From: an uncultured Paracoccaceae bacterium
Lineage (GTDB): Bacteria; Pseudomonadota; Alphaproteobacteria; Rhodobacterales; Rhodobacteraceae
Direction: 5' to 3'
Length of the DNA stretch: 64,000 nt
NCBI GenBank assembly: GCA_951812305.1
Contig: CATOSB010000004.1
Location: 868,001-932,000, forward strand
Of the stretch, positions 35,479 through 44,410 are shown in pieces (position 1 is the first letter of the stretch; the number at the start of each line of letters is the position of its first letter). A model generated the notes under the pieces. That model did no database searches. It was given only the letters and a program-made list of their open reading frames with translations, and was not told the DNA's origin. Made by a program: the position numbers and the translations under genes.

Positions 35479-36764
35479 CAGCTCCGGTGCCGGGCCAGCC
35501 AGCCTTCGAGCTTAGAAAGAATGTCAGCAGCAATCGCCTCGTCCTCGATCTCCTCAATGGCTTCCGCCAAGAAGGCCAGCACGAGAAGGTCCTGTGCATC
35601 GGATTCAGACACACCGCGGGATCGCAGGTAAAACATCGCGTCCTCGTCTATCGCACCCGAGGTAGAGCCGTGTGAACACTGCACGTCGTCTGCATATATC
35701 TCCAGCTCCGGCTTGGCATAGAACTGCGAATCCCCATCCAGAAGCAGCGATTGACTGATCTGATAACCGTCGGTCTTTTGCGCACCCGGTTGCACCAGAA
35801 TTTTCCCCTGAAACACACCCGTGGCGCCGTTGCGCAGGACTTTCTTGAACACCTGACGGCTTTCGCAATCGACCGCGTCATGGGTGACGAAAACCGTGTC
35901 GTCCTGGTGAAAGTTTTCGTCGCCAAGCACGGCACCGGCAACATGCGCAACCGCGTTGTCGCCTGTGATCTCGATCACATATTCGTTCCGCGTCATCATC
36001 CCGTTCACGGTCATTGTGAAGGATTTGAAGGCGCTTTCCGCCCCGACCCGCGCAAAAAGATGTGTGGCAGCACGCCTTTCATGATCTCGTCCCTGCGCGC
36101 GGATGTGGTGAAAGGACGCGCCGTCGCCGACATCAACCTCGGTCACCTTATTGAACCGCGCGGCGGCAGGGCCATTTTCAAGAACTGTCAATTCCGCGCC
36201 ATCTTCGACTCGGATGACATGATGCAGCATCGCATCGGACGTTTCGGATTGATGAAGGTAGATCAAGCTGACGGGCCGCGTCGCCTTTCTTGTCGCCCGG
36301 ATCAAAACGCCATCAGTGGCGAACGCCGTGTTCAGGGCGGCAAGCGGGCGTTCTACCGGCACCTGCCCCCGCACCTCGAGCGCGCCGTAATACTCTCGCG
36401 CCCAATGGATATCGGTGTTTGACGTGTTGGAAATCAGGTCGACTTCTATTCCGCTTTCCGTCAAATCATCAGATGCCTCGGCATCAAACACACCGTCGAC
36501 AAACACGATTTTTAACCGGTCGATGGCATCGTAAAGCGGCGGTTCTTTGGGATCGAACAGTGCAGCGGGTGGTGCAGATGGTTGAACCAGATCGCTCGGA
36601 TCAGTGTATTTCCAATACTCGTCGCGCCGCGTCGGCAAACCCATGCCACGAACCCGCGCAAGCGCATCCTTGCGCGCCGTCGCCATCCATCCGCCAACAT
36701 ACGGGTCGGAAATTTCCGCAAGCCGAGCTTCTGTCGCGTCGAATTTTGCTTTTGGCAGAGCCAT
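35478..36764 (-). CDS. sufD: Fe-S cluster assembly protein SufD
   Basis: 428 residues. The C-terminal SufBD beta-helix core is visible (VQCSHGSTSGAIDEDAMFYLRSRGVS, KILVQPGAQKTDGYQISQSLLLD). It forms the SufBC2D scaffold with SufB and SufC and supports iron entry. The start at 36764 directly abuts the sufC stop at 36765. The N-terminal helical part is less conserved, as is usual. Confidence 0.93.
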   Translation of the reverse strand: MALPKAKFDATEARLAEISDPYVGGWMATARKDALARVRGMGLPTRRDEYWKYTDPSDLVQPSAPPAALFDPKEPPLYDAIDRLKIVFVDGVFDAEASDDLTESGIEVDLISNTSNTDIHWAREYYGALEVRGQVPVERPLAALNTAFATDGVLIRATRKATRPVSLIYLHQSETSDAMLHHVIRVEDGAELTVLENGPAAARFNKVTEVDVGDGASFHHIRAQGRDHERRAATHLFARVGAESAFKSFTMTVNGMMTRNEYVIEITGDNAVAHVAGAVLGDENFHQDDTVFVTHDAVDCESRQVFKKVLRNGATGVFQGKILVQPGAQKTDGYQISQSLLLDGDSQFYAKPELEIYADDVQCSHGSTSGAIDEDAMFYLRSRGVSESDAQDLLVLAFLAEAIEEIEDEAIAADILSKLEGWLARHRS

Positions 36765-37520
36765 TTACGCGACCTCTTCCAGAATGTCGGTATATCCGTT
36801 TTCTTCCACTTCCAACGCCAGTTCCTTGCCGCCGGATTTAATGATCCGCCCGTCAGCCATGATGTGCACCACATCCGGAACGATGTGGTTCAGCAAGCGT
36901 TGGTAGTGCGTGATGACGAGGAATGAACGCCCCTCGGACCGCAAAGCATTCACGCCTTCGGCCACCAGTTTCATTGCATCAACGTCCAGCCCGCTATCGG
37001 TTTCGTCCAGAACACACATTTTTGGTTCCAGCATGGCCATCTGAAGGATTTCGTTGCGCTTCTTTTCACCGCCGGAAAACCCAACATTGACCGGACGTTT
37101 CAGCATCTCGGCGTCGATGTTCAGATCCTTGGCCTTGGCGCGCACAAGTTTCAAGAAATCTGCGGCGCTGATTTCCTCTTCACCGCGCGCCTTGCGTTGC
37201 GAATTCAGCGCCGTGCGCAGGAACGTCATGTTGCCGACACCGGGAATTTCCACGGGATACTGAAACGCCAGAAACAGCCCGGCCGCAGCGCGTTCTTCCG
37301 GATCCATTTCCAGCATGTCCGCGCCTTCCAGCGATACAGAGCCGTCCGTCACAACGTAGCCATCGCGACCGGACATAACGTAAGACAAGGTCGATTTGCC
37401 TGACCCGTTCGGGCCCATGATTGCATGGACCTCACCAGCACCGATGTTCAGATCGACACCTTTGAGGATGACCTTGTCTTCCTCTTCCAGTTTGACGTTC
37501 AGGTTCTTGATTTCCAGCAT
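36765..37520 (-). CDS. sufC: Fe-S assembly ATPase SufC
   Basis: 251 residues, an ABC-type ATPase without membrane domain. Walker A is GPNGSGKST at 36-44, the Q-loop is FQYPVEIPG near 87, the signature FSGGEKKRNE is at 148-157 and Walker B is MCVLDETDSGLD at 168-179. It powers the SufBCD scaffold. It is preceded by a methyltransferase-like gene (31-base gap), whereas in most genomes it follows sufB directly. Confidence 0.95.
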   Translation of the reverse strand: MLEIKNLNVKLEEEDKVILKGVDLNIGAGEVHAIMGPNGSGKSTLSYVMSGRDGYVVTDGSVSLEGADMLEMDPEERAAAGLFLAFQYPVEIPGVGNMTFLRTALNSQRKARGEEEISAADFLKLVRAKAKDLNIDAEMLKRPVNVGFSGGEKKRNEILQMAMLEPKMCVLDETDSGLDVDAMKLVAEGVNALRSEGRSFLVITHYQRLLNHIVPDVVHIMADGRIIKSGGKELALEVEENGYTDILEEVA

Positions 37521-37550
37521 TTTTCCTCACTTCATTCCTGTTACGGGCAC

Positions 37551-38141
37551 TTACAGAATGCGCCCGAAGATGTCGAATATTTTGCCTATTTCATCCACGG
37601 GAAATGGCGTTGGTTCCAATTCGAATTTGGCCATGCCTCCGCGCATTTCGACCGGTTTCACGAAATCCTCTACGACGTGGTATCCGGCGCGGTCCTTATA
37701 GTCGTCAAAAAGCACGGTCACAGGTGCCTTTGTGCGTATCAGAACGGCAAGAAAACAGGCCGCGCGAAACCGTCCGTCGATCAGAACCACGTCAGGCTGC
37801 GCGAAATCTTTCCGGTCCCAGATGCCAATCGGGTAATGCGAGAACTTGCGCCAGTTTTTTTCGTTCACCGGATTGCCCCAGGCTTTCGTGGGACCGATAT
37901 CGGCGTGGTGCAAGCGCACATCCGCCAATGGCGGATTGGCATCAAACCAGCGCTCCAGATCCTGCGCCCAATCCTTGTCGCTTTCGACAGAAAACACCCG
38001 GCATCCAAGCTTTTCCCCGGCCAGCACCGTTGACCCGCCGCTGCCATATTCAAGGATTACCCGCGCGGCGTCGTAATGGGTCTCTACCCATTTGGCCACT
38101 TCCGGCGGAAAAGTCAGTTTTGGCGGCTTCAGTTCAGTCAC
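37551..38141 (-). CDS. putative class I methyltransferase-like protein
   Basis: 196 residues. ILEYGSGGSTVLAGEKLGCRVFSVESD (about 29-55) resembles the SAM-binding loop of a Rossmann fold, and VVLIDGRFRAACFLAVLIRT followed by VLFDDYKDR resembles motifs IV-V, as in uncharacterised methyltransferase-like proteins near polysaccharide genes. The start overlaps the preceding FkbM gene by 4 bases (ATGA). Substrate unknown. Confidence 0.7.
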   Translation of the reverse strand: MTELKPPKLTFPPEVAKWVETHYDAARVILEYGSGGSTVLAGEKLGCRVFSVESDKDWAQDLERWFDANPPLADVRLHHADIGPTKAWGNPVNEKNWRKFSHYPIGIWDRKDFAQPDVVLIDGRFRAACFLAVLIRTKAPVTVLFDDYKDRAGYHVVEDFVKPVEMRGGMAKFELEPTPFPVDEIGKIFDIFGRIL

Positions 38142-39040
38142 TGTGCGGCATCCAATTGTCGAGGGTCGAGGCGCGAATGCGGAACGCGCGCAGCGTATTC
38201 CCCGACTGTTACGGGGTCGATCACCTTGCGATCCGTCAGGATATCAAGGCACCGCACCGCCAGGTCGAAACTTTCCAGCACCCCGTCAGCAAGAATGGCC
38301 AGCGCCTTCAATGTCTCATCCGCAACACCAGTGGGGTCGCGTATGTCACGTATAAAAACTGCGTCGCCGTCGATGATCTGGTTTACGTGCCGCCGTGGGC
38401 GCAGGTGTTTCGAATGGCCACTTGTCAACGACCTTGCGTTGTAATGCAGGAATTTGTGAAACATGAAACCTTGTGCGCGCAATTCGGCCATTTGTTCATC
38501 GAACAGCGGCTGGCCTTCGTAGAGCGGCATGAACGCAACCTCGGTGATCACAGCCGCCGCGTTGGAAAGTTTTTGCCTCCCACCCCTGAAGACATCAAGT
38601 TCCGCGCCCTGAACGTCGATCTTCAACAGATCGATGGCAGGCACCTCTTCCAGATCGTCAAGACGATGAGTCTGAACTGGCACCTCTTCCACAACCTTCA
38701 TCAGATGTTGCCAACGCCCCAAATGCGCGATTGACGCCTGATCGGGCTTGAGGAGAGAGGAGAATCCGCCGCCTTTGCAAATGTTCAAAACTGCCTTGCC
38801 ACCATCGCCGATTGCGTAGGGCAGATAAGTCTCCCGCTCGGACTGCAGCGGCGCGAGCGCGGCGAACGCCACTTTGCCCGGTTCAAACCCGATGATGTCG
38901 ACAAAACCCGCATCAGCCAGCGCGCGATAGGGACTTTCGTTTATCGGATTTGCCCCGACATCCGCAATTGTAATGGCGGGCATCGGGTTCAGGCTATCGG
39001 TCAGAAACGCCAGCCGGTCGGCGGAGAAATGAGCCTTCAT
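38138..39040 (-). CDS. FkbM-family methyltransferase
   Basis: 300 residues. The SAM-binding start is ITIADVGANPINESPYRAL (about 23-41), followed by DIIGFEPG and the FkbM block DLLKIDVQGAELDVFRGG near 140-160, with EVAFMPLYEGQPLFDE. The family methylates sugars or other small acceptors at oxygen. Its place inside the suf operon is odd, since FkbM enzymes usually sit in polysaccharide clusters. Overlaps both neighbours by 4 bases. Confidence 0.85.
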   Translation of the reverse strand: MKAHFSADRLAFLTDSLNPMPAITIADVGANPINESPYRALADAGFVDIIGFEPGKVAFAALAPLQSERETYLPYAIGDGGKAVLNICKGGGFSSLLKPDQASIAHLGRWQHLMKVVEEVPVQTHRLDDLEEVPAIDLLKIDVQGAELDVFRGGRQKLSNAAAVITEVAFMPLYEGQPLFDEQMAELRAQGFMFHKFLHYNARSLTSGHSKHLRPRRHVNQIIDGDAVFIRDIRDPTGVADETLKALAILADGVLESFDLAVRCLDILTDRKVIDPVTVGEYAARVPHSRLDPRQLDAAQ

Positions 39041-39324
39041 TTGTGACGTCCCATGCCAACAGGGACGAATACCGATCGGAAGAATTCGGCGAGGTTGCCG
39101 CTAAGCAGGTCAGCCATCGGAATGCGATGCGTCGGAGCTGGTAATTCTTCGACTTCATAAAATGCCCTGCCGGCACGGTATTTCTGAGCATCGCCGCACG
39201 GATTCACGCGCGAGAAAGGCAACCTCTGCCCGAGAATTTCACCGCGCACCTTATGCGCCTTGGGAGAGACATAATATCCCCGACGACCAAGCCGTCGTGT
39301 TATTTTCCAAGCGAGACCCAGCAT
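39037..39324 (-). CDS. small hypothetical protein (95 aa)
   Basis: A basic protein beginning MLGLAWKITRRLGRRGYYVSPKAHKVRGE, with a second half containing NPCGDAQKYRAGRAFYEVEE. No family recognised and no membrane segment. It overlaps the FkbM start by 4 bases, consistent with translation from one message; the paired small and methyltransferase genes may act together. Confidence 0.65.
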   Translation of the reverse strand: MLGLAWKITRRLGRRGYYVSPKAHKVRGEILGQRLPFSRVNPCGDAQKYRAGRAFYEVEELPAPTHRIPMADLLSGNLAEFFRSVFVPVGMGRHK

Positions 39325-39327
39325 AAA

Positions 39328-39477
39328 CTATCTATCCCAGGCACTCGGCTTTTCGCAAAAGATCAGGTCATTGGCGTCTGGCTCGAATAGATCAAGATTG
39401 GACACGACAGTCAGATCACCCGGCCATACCGGGAGGCACGTCGACTGTTCCGCAAAACCGGTCGCATCAATCACCAT
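39328..39477 (-). CDS. small hypothetical protein (49 aa)
   Basis: Placed at ATG 39477 (MVIDATGFAEQS), which overlaps the preceding small membrane gene by 11 bases (ATGGTGATTGA). The 49 residues are acidic and hydrophilic (LFEPDANDLIFCEKPSAWDR). It fills the only gap between tightly packed genes, which is the main support. It could also be untranslated. Confidence 0.4.
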   Translation of the reverse strand: MVIDATGFAEQSTCLPVWPGDLTVVSNLDLFEPDANDLIFCEKPSAWDR

Positions 39478-39649
39478 TATTGCTCCGCCCGCCAAGCCAG
39501 ACGGCACCCAGATAACAGCCGCCCGCAAAAAAACCGATCAAAACCGAAAATATCAGGTTCGGCACAAAAGAACCGCCCATGCCGGTGATCCAGCCGACAA
39601 ACCAAACCGCCGCGCCGGTGATCAACCCATATGTAACTGCCGGGCGCAT
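39467..39649 (-). CDS. small two-pass membrane protein (60 aa)
   Basis: Two hydrophobic segments (about 8-24 and 30-52) with Gly-rich turns (TGMGGSFVPN). The start shares one base with the stop of the preceding gene (position 39649). Unknown function; part of the inserted block in the suf operon. Confidence 0.6.
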   Translation of the reverse strand: MRPAVTYGLITGAAVWFVGWITGMGGSFVPNLIFSVLIGFFAGGCYLGAVWLGGRSNNGD

Positions 39650-39969
39650 CAGACTTTACCCCGCATCGCGACGAGCCTTCTTTCGGTTTCTGCGACTTGT
39701 TCGGCCCGCGCGGCTTCCAATTTTGCCACACGAGCCGCGCTTGCCCGGCGCTCAAACCACACACCCAATCGCCACGCGACCAGAACGCAAACCGCAGCGC
39801 CCGTGAGCACGCACAACCAAAACGTCGCCAATGGCAGCACGCGCCAGACCAGCTCTCCTGCGGCCCAACCGGCAAGCAGGGATGCGGGCACAATCACCCG
39901 CCCACGATCCAGATGCGACGGGTTTCCCAGCTGGCCCATCAGCCCTTCTTCTGCGGCGTTACCGGCCAT
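39649..39969 (-). CDS. small membrane protein with C-terminal coiled coil (106 aa)
   Basis: Two hydrophobic segments (about 25-45 and 47-68), then a charged helix rich in Ala, Arg and Glu (FERRASAARVAKLEAARAEQ) likely to be coiled coil. It overlaps the upstream gene by 11 bases. Function unknown; with the next gene it may form a small membrane complex. Confidence 0.6.
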   Translation of the reverse strand: MAGNAAEEGLMGQLGNPSHLDRGRVIVPASLLAGWAAGELVWRVLPLATFWLCVLTGAAVCVLVAWRLGVWFERRASAARVAKLEAARAEQVAETERRLVAMRGKV

Positions 39970-40276
39970 TAGGGTTCAATTTGGTTTTGAGCTCTTGCAA
40001 GGCGGTACGCGCCGCTTCGACCTTGGAGTCGGTCCATCTAGAGTAAATGGCGCAAATACCCGCGGCCAGTACGCCGCCGCCGATGATCGCGATGGTAACG
40101 CGCGACAGTTGCAGCGCTTCGCCAATGAAAAAGTACGCCGGGAATACCGAGGCGAGCACAAAAACCACCAGAACCCAGACCATCGTCCACAAGAGCGCAG
40201 CCTCGACCGCCGGTTCACGCCGCGCTAGGGCGGCCAGCCGGTCGATGTCAGACACTGATTGGGGTGTCATGGCCAT
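39959..40276 (-). CDS. small membrane protein downstream of sufB (105 aa)
   Basis: ATG 40276 shares a base with the sufB stop (TGATG), so it is coupled to sufB; a longer frame upstream lies inside sufB and was rejected. Residues 1-30 are a soluble helix (DIDRLAALARREPAVEAAL); two hydrophobic segments follow (about 30-52 and 58-80), then a short basic helix. Genes of this kind commonly follow sufB in Rhodobacterales. Role unknown. Confidence 0.65.
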   Translation of the reverse strand: MAMTPQSVSDIDRLAALARREPAVEAALLWTMVWVLVVFVLASVFPAYFFIGEALQLSRVTIAIIGGGVLAAGICAIYSRWTDSKVEAARTALQELKTKLNPNGR

Positions 40277-41799
40277 CAGCCGACCGAGCCCTCCAACGAA
40301 ATCGCCACCAGCTGCTGTGCCTCCATCGCGAACTCCATCGGCAAGGCTTGTAAAACCTCGCGCGCAAAACCGTTGACGATCAACGCCACGGCTTCTTCCT
40401 CGTCCATGCCGCGCTGGCGACAATAGAACATTTGATCGTCGTCGATTTTCGACGTCGTCGCCTCATGCTCCACACGGCTCGAATTGTTGCGCACCTCGAT
40501 ATAGGGCACCGTATGCGCCCCGCAATCCGACCCGATCAGAAGCGAGTCGCATTGGGTATAATTGCGCCCGTTCTTCGCGCGCGGGTGCATCGTCACCTGC
40601 CCGCGATAGGTATTCTGGGCCTTCCCGGCGCTGATCCCCTTCGAGACGATCCGCGATTTCGTGTCTTTCCCGAGGTGGATCATCTTGGTGCCGGTATCAG
40701 CCTGCTGGTAGTTGTTGGTGATCGCGATGGAATAGAACTCTCCTTGCGAGTCATTGCCACGCAAAATGCAGGACGGATATTTCCACGTCACTGCAGAACC
40801 GGTTTCAACCTGCGTCCACATCACCTTGGACCGGTCGCCCCGACAATCGGCGCGTTTGGTCACAAAATTATAGATCCCGCCCTTGCCGCTTTCATCGCCG
40901 GGATACCAGTTCTGCACGGTCGAGTACTTGATCTCGGCATCTTCCAGCGCCACCAGTTCCACGACCGCGGCATGAAGCTGGTTGGTATCGCGCTGCGGCG
41001 CTGTGCAGCCTTCCAAATAAGACACGTAGGCACCTTTGTCGGCGATGATCAGCGTCCGCTCAAACTGGCCGGTATTCTCTGCATTGATGCGGAAATAGGT
41101 GGAAAGCTCCATCGGGCACCGCACCCCTGGCGGCACATAAACGAACGACCCGTCCGAAAAGACGGCCGAATTCAGCGTCGCGAAATAATTGTCCGACACC
41201 GGTACGACCGATCCAAGATATTTCTTCACCAGTTCCGGATGCTCCTTGATCGCTTCGGAGATCGAGCAAAAGATCACCCCGGCCTTTGCCAGCTCCGCCT
41301 GAAACGTCGTGCCGACTGACACGGAATCAAACACGGCGTCGACCGCCACTTTTCGCCCTTCTGCCGGCGCGTCTTCGGCCCCCTCGACACCTGCAAGGAT
41401 CATCTGTTCTTTCAACGGAATGCCGAGCTTGCTGTATGTCTCCAGCAATTTCGGATCGACGTCATCCAGCGATTTCGGTTTTTCCGCCATGCTTTTCGGC
41501 GCGGCATAGTAATACTGATCCTGATAATCGATCTTGGGATAATCGATCATCGCCCAGGTCGGTTCTTCCTTGGCTTTCCAGCGCTCAAATGCATCCAACC
41601 GCCAATCCAGCATCCACTCCGGCTCGCCGTTCCTTTCCGAAATCAGACGCACGATGTCTTCGTTCAGCCCCTTGGGGGCATAATCCATCTCGATCTCGGT
41701 TTCCCAGCCGTACTTATACTTGCCAGCCAGCGACCTGACCGCGTCGACGGTTTCTTCCTCGACGCCATCCTTGACCTGCAACTCATCCAAAGCAGCCAT
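40276..41799 (-). CDS. sufB: Fe-S cluster assembly scaffold SufB
   Basis: 507 residues, full length. Marks include [60 protein letters not shown], and the C-terminal core [32 protein letters not shown]. It is the cluster-building subunit of SufBCD. It is preceded by the nifS-like gene with an 11-base gap. The sufB-sufC adjacency seen in most bacteria is broken here by seven small or methyltransferase-like genes. Confidence 0.95.
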   Translation of the reverse strand: MAALDELQVKDGVEEETVDAVRSLAGKYKYGWETEIEMDYAPKGLNEDIVRLISERNGEPEWMLDWRLDAFERWKAKEEPTWAMIDYPKIDYQDQYYYAAPKSMAEKPKSLDDVDPKLLETYSKLGIPLKEQMILAGVEGAEDAPAEGRKVAVDAVFDSVSVGTTFQAELAKAGVIFCSISEAIKEHPELVKKYLGSVVPVSDNYFATLNSAVFSDGSFVYVPPGVRCPMELSTYFRINAENTGQFERTLIIADKGAYVSYLEGCTAPQRDTNQLHAAVVELVALEDAEIKYSTVQNWYPGDESGKGGIYNFVTKRADCRGDRSKVMWTQVETGSAVTWKYPSCILRGNDSQGEFYSIAITNNYQQADTGTKMIHLGKDTKSRIVSKGISAGKAQNTYRGQVTMHPRAKNGRNYTQCDSLLIGSDCGAHTVPYIEVRNNSSRVEHEATTSKIDDDQMFYCRQRGMDEEEAVALIVNGFAREVLQALPMEFAMEAQQLVAISLEGSVG

Positions 41800-41810
41800 T
41801 CACTTTCCTC

Positions 41811-42923
41811 TCATGCGGCGCGGGCGCGAAACTTCGCGAACGCCGTGCCCCAAGCGTCAACAAAACGCTTGATTTCAGTCTCTGTCGTCATCGGTCCCAG
41901 TGACACCCTGACCGCCGATCTCGCCTCTTCCGGCGTAAATCCCATTGCCCGCAGAACGCGGCTTTCCCTGACCTTGCCGCTGGAACAGGCCGAGCCTGCG
42001 CTGATTGCAAAGCCTGCCAGATCCATCGCCATCACCTGCGTCTCGCCCTTCCAGCCGGGAGTAATGAAACAGGACGTGTTTGGCAGCCGCGCGACATTAT
42101 TACCGACAAAAATAGTCTGATTTGACGCCGCCGCAATGCCTTTTTCTAGAATCGTTCTAAGTTTTTCGACTTTGGCCCAGATATCGGCCTCAAGATCGCG
42201 CACTGCCGCTTCCGCCGCGGCCCCGAAACCGGCAATCCCGACAACGTTCTCTGTCCCTGACCGGCGGCCCATTTCCTGACCGCCGCCCCTGATCTGCGCC
42301 GACAATTCGGTGCCACGCCGGATCACCAAGGCACCAACGCCCTTGGGCCCGCCAAACTTGTGGGCCGACAACAATGCGGATTCCACGCCCAGCCAGTTGA
42401 AGGCAATCGGAACCTTCCCGAACGTTTGCACCGCATCACACAGGACGGGTACTGCATAGCTCTGAAGCTCCGGTCCCAATCGATCCATCGGCTGACAAAT
42501 TCCGGTTTCCGAATTGGCCGCCTGAACCGCAATCCCGACGCCTTTTGCAACACCCCGGCTCACCTGGCTCATTGGCAAATTGAGAAGTCCGCGCCGATCC
42601 ACATAGTCGAGCACTGAAGACGCGTTTTCGCACACACAATCATGTTCGATTTCCGCGGCCATCAATCCATCAGGATAAAGCCCGCCGCGCGCCAGCGCCG
42701 CCGCCTCGGTCGCGCCGGACGTAAAGATAACGTCCGCACCATCTGCGCCAAACGCCGCCGCAACCTGCGCCCGTGCACGCTCAACAATTCCCTTCGCCGT
42801 GCGCCCTTCGGCATGAACACTGGACGGGTTGCCGACAACATCCATCGCCGCGATCATCGCGTCACGCGCCTCTATACGCAAAGGCGCGGTCGCGTTCCAA
42901 TCCAGATAGACCCGCTCAGCCAT
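41811..42923 (-). CDS. cysteine desulfurase, NifS/IscS type
   Basis: 370 residues, group I fold. PLP Lys189 (SAHKFGGPKGVG) and active-site Cys313 in SAGSACSSGKVRESRVL, the flexible IscS-type loop. The operon therefore codes two desulfurases, this one after iscR and SufS at the end. The gene contains an ICE-like palindrome at 42147-42159. Which desulfurase feeds which scaffold cannot be read from sequence. Confidence 0.9.
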   Translation of the reverse strand: MAERVYLDWNATAPLRIEARDAMIAAMDVVGNPSSVHAEGRTAKGIVERARAQVAAAFGADGADVIFTSGATEAAALARGGLYPDGLMAAEIEHDCVCENASSVLDYVDRRGLLNLPMSQVSRGVAKGVGIAVQAANSETGICQPMDRLGPELQSYAVPVLCDAVQTFGKVPIAFNWLGVESALLSAHKFGGPKGVGALVIRRGTELSAQIRGGGQEMGRRSGTENVVGIAGFGAAAEAAVRDLEADIWAKVEKLRTILEKGIAAASNQTIFVGNNVARLPNTSCFITPGWKGETQVMAMDLAGFAISAGSACSSGKVRESRVLRAMGFTPEEARSAVRVSLGPMTTETEIKRFVDAWGTAFAKFRARAA

Positions 42924-43064
42924 CTTTCACGCTGGCTCCCCGGTTCTTCGCGGTCATGAATATGGATTGCGCAACTTTGCCATACGCGCAGCGTCCAGAC
43001 AGGGCGTCGCCTTGCACTGCGCTGAATAAAAGTGTGCGGAAGCACTCAAATTGGCAACAGCAAC

Positions 43065-43526
43065 TCACGCCTCATCCACCACATCAAACAGGTTCGGCAC
43101 GGCTGGGCATGGTGCAAGCTCATTGTTCACCACATCGCTTAACCGCGTCTGGTGCAAAAACACATACACATGGGCAGAAAGCCCTTCCCACAACCGGTTG
43201 GTGACTGATTGCGCTCGCGAGCCTGATACGCCGCCGGACACACCCGCCCCGGTGTGAAGCGCGGACACGGTTTCATCGACGGCCGCCAGAATGTCCGACA
43301 CTCTGATTTCAATTGCGGGCCGCGCCAGCCGATAGCCGCCACCGGGACCGCGAACCGACTGCACAAGCTTTGCCCGGCGCAGTTTGACGAACAGCTGTTC
43401 CAGATAGGGCAGGGAAATATCCTGTCGCCGGGACATTTCATTCAAAGACACAAGGGCACCATCGGGCTGTTGCGCCAGATCGGCCAGCGCAACCATTGCA
43501 TAGCGTCCTTTTGTCGAAAGTTTCAC
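43065..43526 (-). CDS. iscR: Rrf2-family regulator IscR (atypical)
   Basis: 153 residues from GTG 43526 (reads MKLSTKGRYAMVALADLA), the usual family start. The winged helix includes QDISLPYLEQLFVKLRRAKLVQSVRGPGGGYRLAR. The loop that holds three Cys and a His in E. coli IscR has none here (about 91-112); the only Cys is Cys140 near the C-terminus. Rhodobacter sphaeroides IscR is known to be of such an atypical type and represses Fe-S genes. It is first in the suf operon and likely autoregulates. Confidence 0.9.
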   Translation of the reverse strand: MKLSTKGRYAMVALADLAQQPDGALVSLNEMSRRQDISLPYLEQLFVKLRRAKLVQSVRGPGGGYRLARPAIEIRVSDILAAVDETVSALHTGAGVSGGVSGSRAQSVTNRLWEGLSAHVYVFLHQTRLSDVVNNELAPCPAVPNLFDVVDEA

Positions 43527-43618
43527 GCTGAGGCAGGGCCTCCCTGCCCTTGAAAAACATTGACCTCTCAAGGCCCAAGCCTTAACTCAAGCCGGACCGG
43601 GTGCGCCGCTGCGCATTC

Positions 43619-43635
43619 TTTAGAATAATTCTAAA
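43619..43635. promoter_or_regulatory. Irr/ICE-like iron operator
   Basis: Perfect palindrome TTTAGAATAATTCTAAA. It matches the TTTAGAA-N3-TTCTAAA form of the alphaproteobacterial Irr (iron control element) box as I recall it. It covers the -10 of the iscR promoter, so a bound regulator would block transcription. It also lies 56 bases before the divergent hydrolase gene. Confidence 0.7.
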
Positions 43636-43656
43636 TTGACTGCCGCCGACCGTCAA
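43628..43656 (-). promoter_or_regulatory. predicted iscR-suf operon promoter
   Basis: On the minus strand TTGACG (43656-43651), a 17-base spacer and TAGAAT (43633-43628). The -10 lies inside the iron-operator palindrome. Roughly 95 bases of leader would precede the iscR GTG. Confidence 0.65.
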
Positions 43657-43690
43657 GCACGCCGGCAGAACACTTGACGAAGGAGGCAAT

Positions 43691-44338
43691 ATGCCAGAGG
43701 TGATTTTCCCCGGCCCCGAGGGCCGTCTGGAGGGGCGCTACCACCCGCAGAAAACCAAAGACGCGCCAATCGCCATCATCCTTCATCCGCAATTCGGCGG
43801 TACGATGAACAACCGCGTGGTCTATAACCTGCACTACGCGTTCTTCAACATGGGCTTCAACGTGCTGCGGTTCAATTTCCGCGGTGTCGGGCGCAGTCAG
43901 GGTGAATATGATCAGGGCATTGGTGAGTTGTCGGATGCGGCCAGCGCGCTGGACTATCTGCAATCGATGAACCGGAACGCCAAGCACTGTTGGGTTGCCG
44001 GTTTCAGCTTTGGCGCCTGGATTGGAATGCAGCTTCTGATGCGCCGCCCGGAAATCACCGGCTTCATCTCGGTCTCACCGCCCGCCAATATGTACGACTT
44101 TTCCTTTCTGGCGCCCTGCCCGTCCTCCGGCCTGATCATCAATGGCACGAGCGACCGCGTGGCGCCGCCCAAGGATACGCATCTGCTGGTCGAAAAACTG
44201 CACGAACAGAAAGGCATCACGATCACCCATACCGAGATCGAAACCGCCGGCCATTTCTTCGAAGACCCGCATATGGAAACGATGATCGGCAATGTGGACG
44301 AATACGTGCGCCGTAGGCTGACCGAAACGACCCGTTAA
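43691..44338 (+). CDS. alpha/beta hydrolase
   Basis: 215 residues with AAGGAGG before the ATG. The fold marks are LHPQFGGTMNNRVVYNLHYAF (oxyanion region), the nucleophile elbow GFSFGAWIG (Ser about 98), ISPxx-like VSPPANMYD, an acid near NGTSDRVAPP and the final His of AGHFFED. This is the class of small dienelactone-hydrolase-like/YpfH-type hydrolases. Substrate unknown. Divergent from iscR and sharing its iron-operator region, so iron response is possible but not shown. Confidence 0.85.
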   Translation: MPEVIFPGPEGRLEGRYHPQKTKDAPIAIILHPQFGGTMNNRVVYNLHYAFFNMGFNVLRFNFRGVGRSQGEYDQGIGELSDAASALDYLQSMNRNAKHCWVAGFSFGAWIGMQLLMRRPEITGFISVSPPANMYDFSFLAPCPSSGLIINGTSDRVAPPKDTHLLVEKLHEQKGITITHTEIETAGHFFEDPHMETMIGNVDEYVRRRLTETTR

Positions 44339-44410
44339 CCAACACCCGCCTACACAGGCGGCACCGACTGTCGCAACGGCTCGCAAGAACGCATCGGGTG
44401 GAGCAATCCC

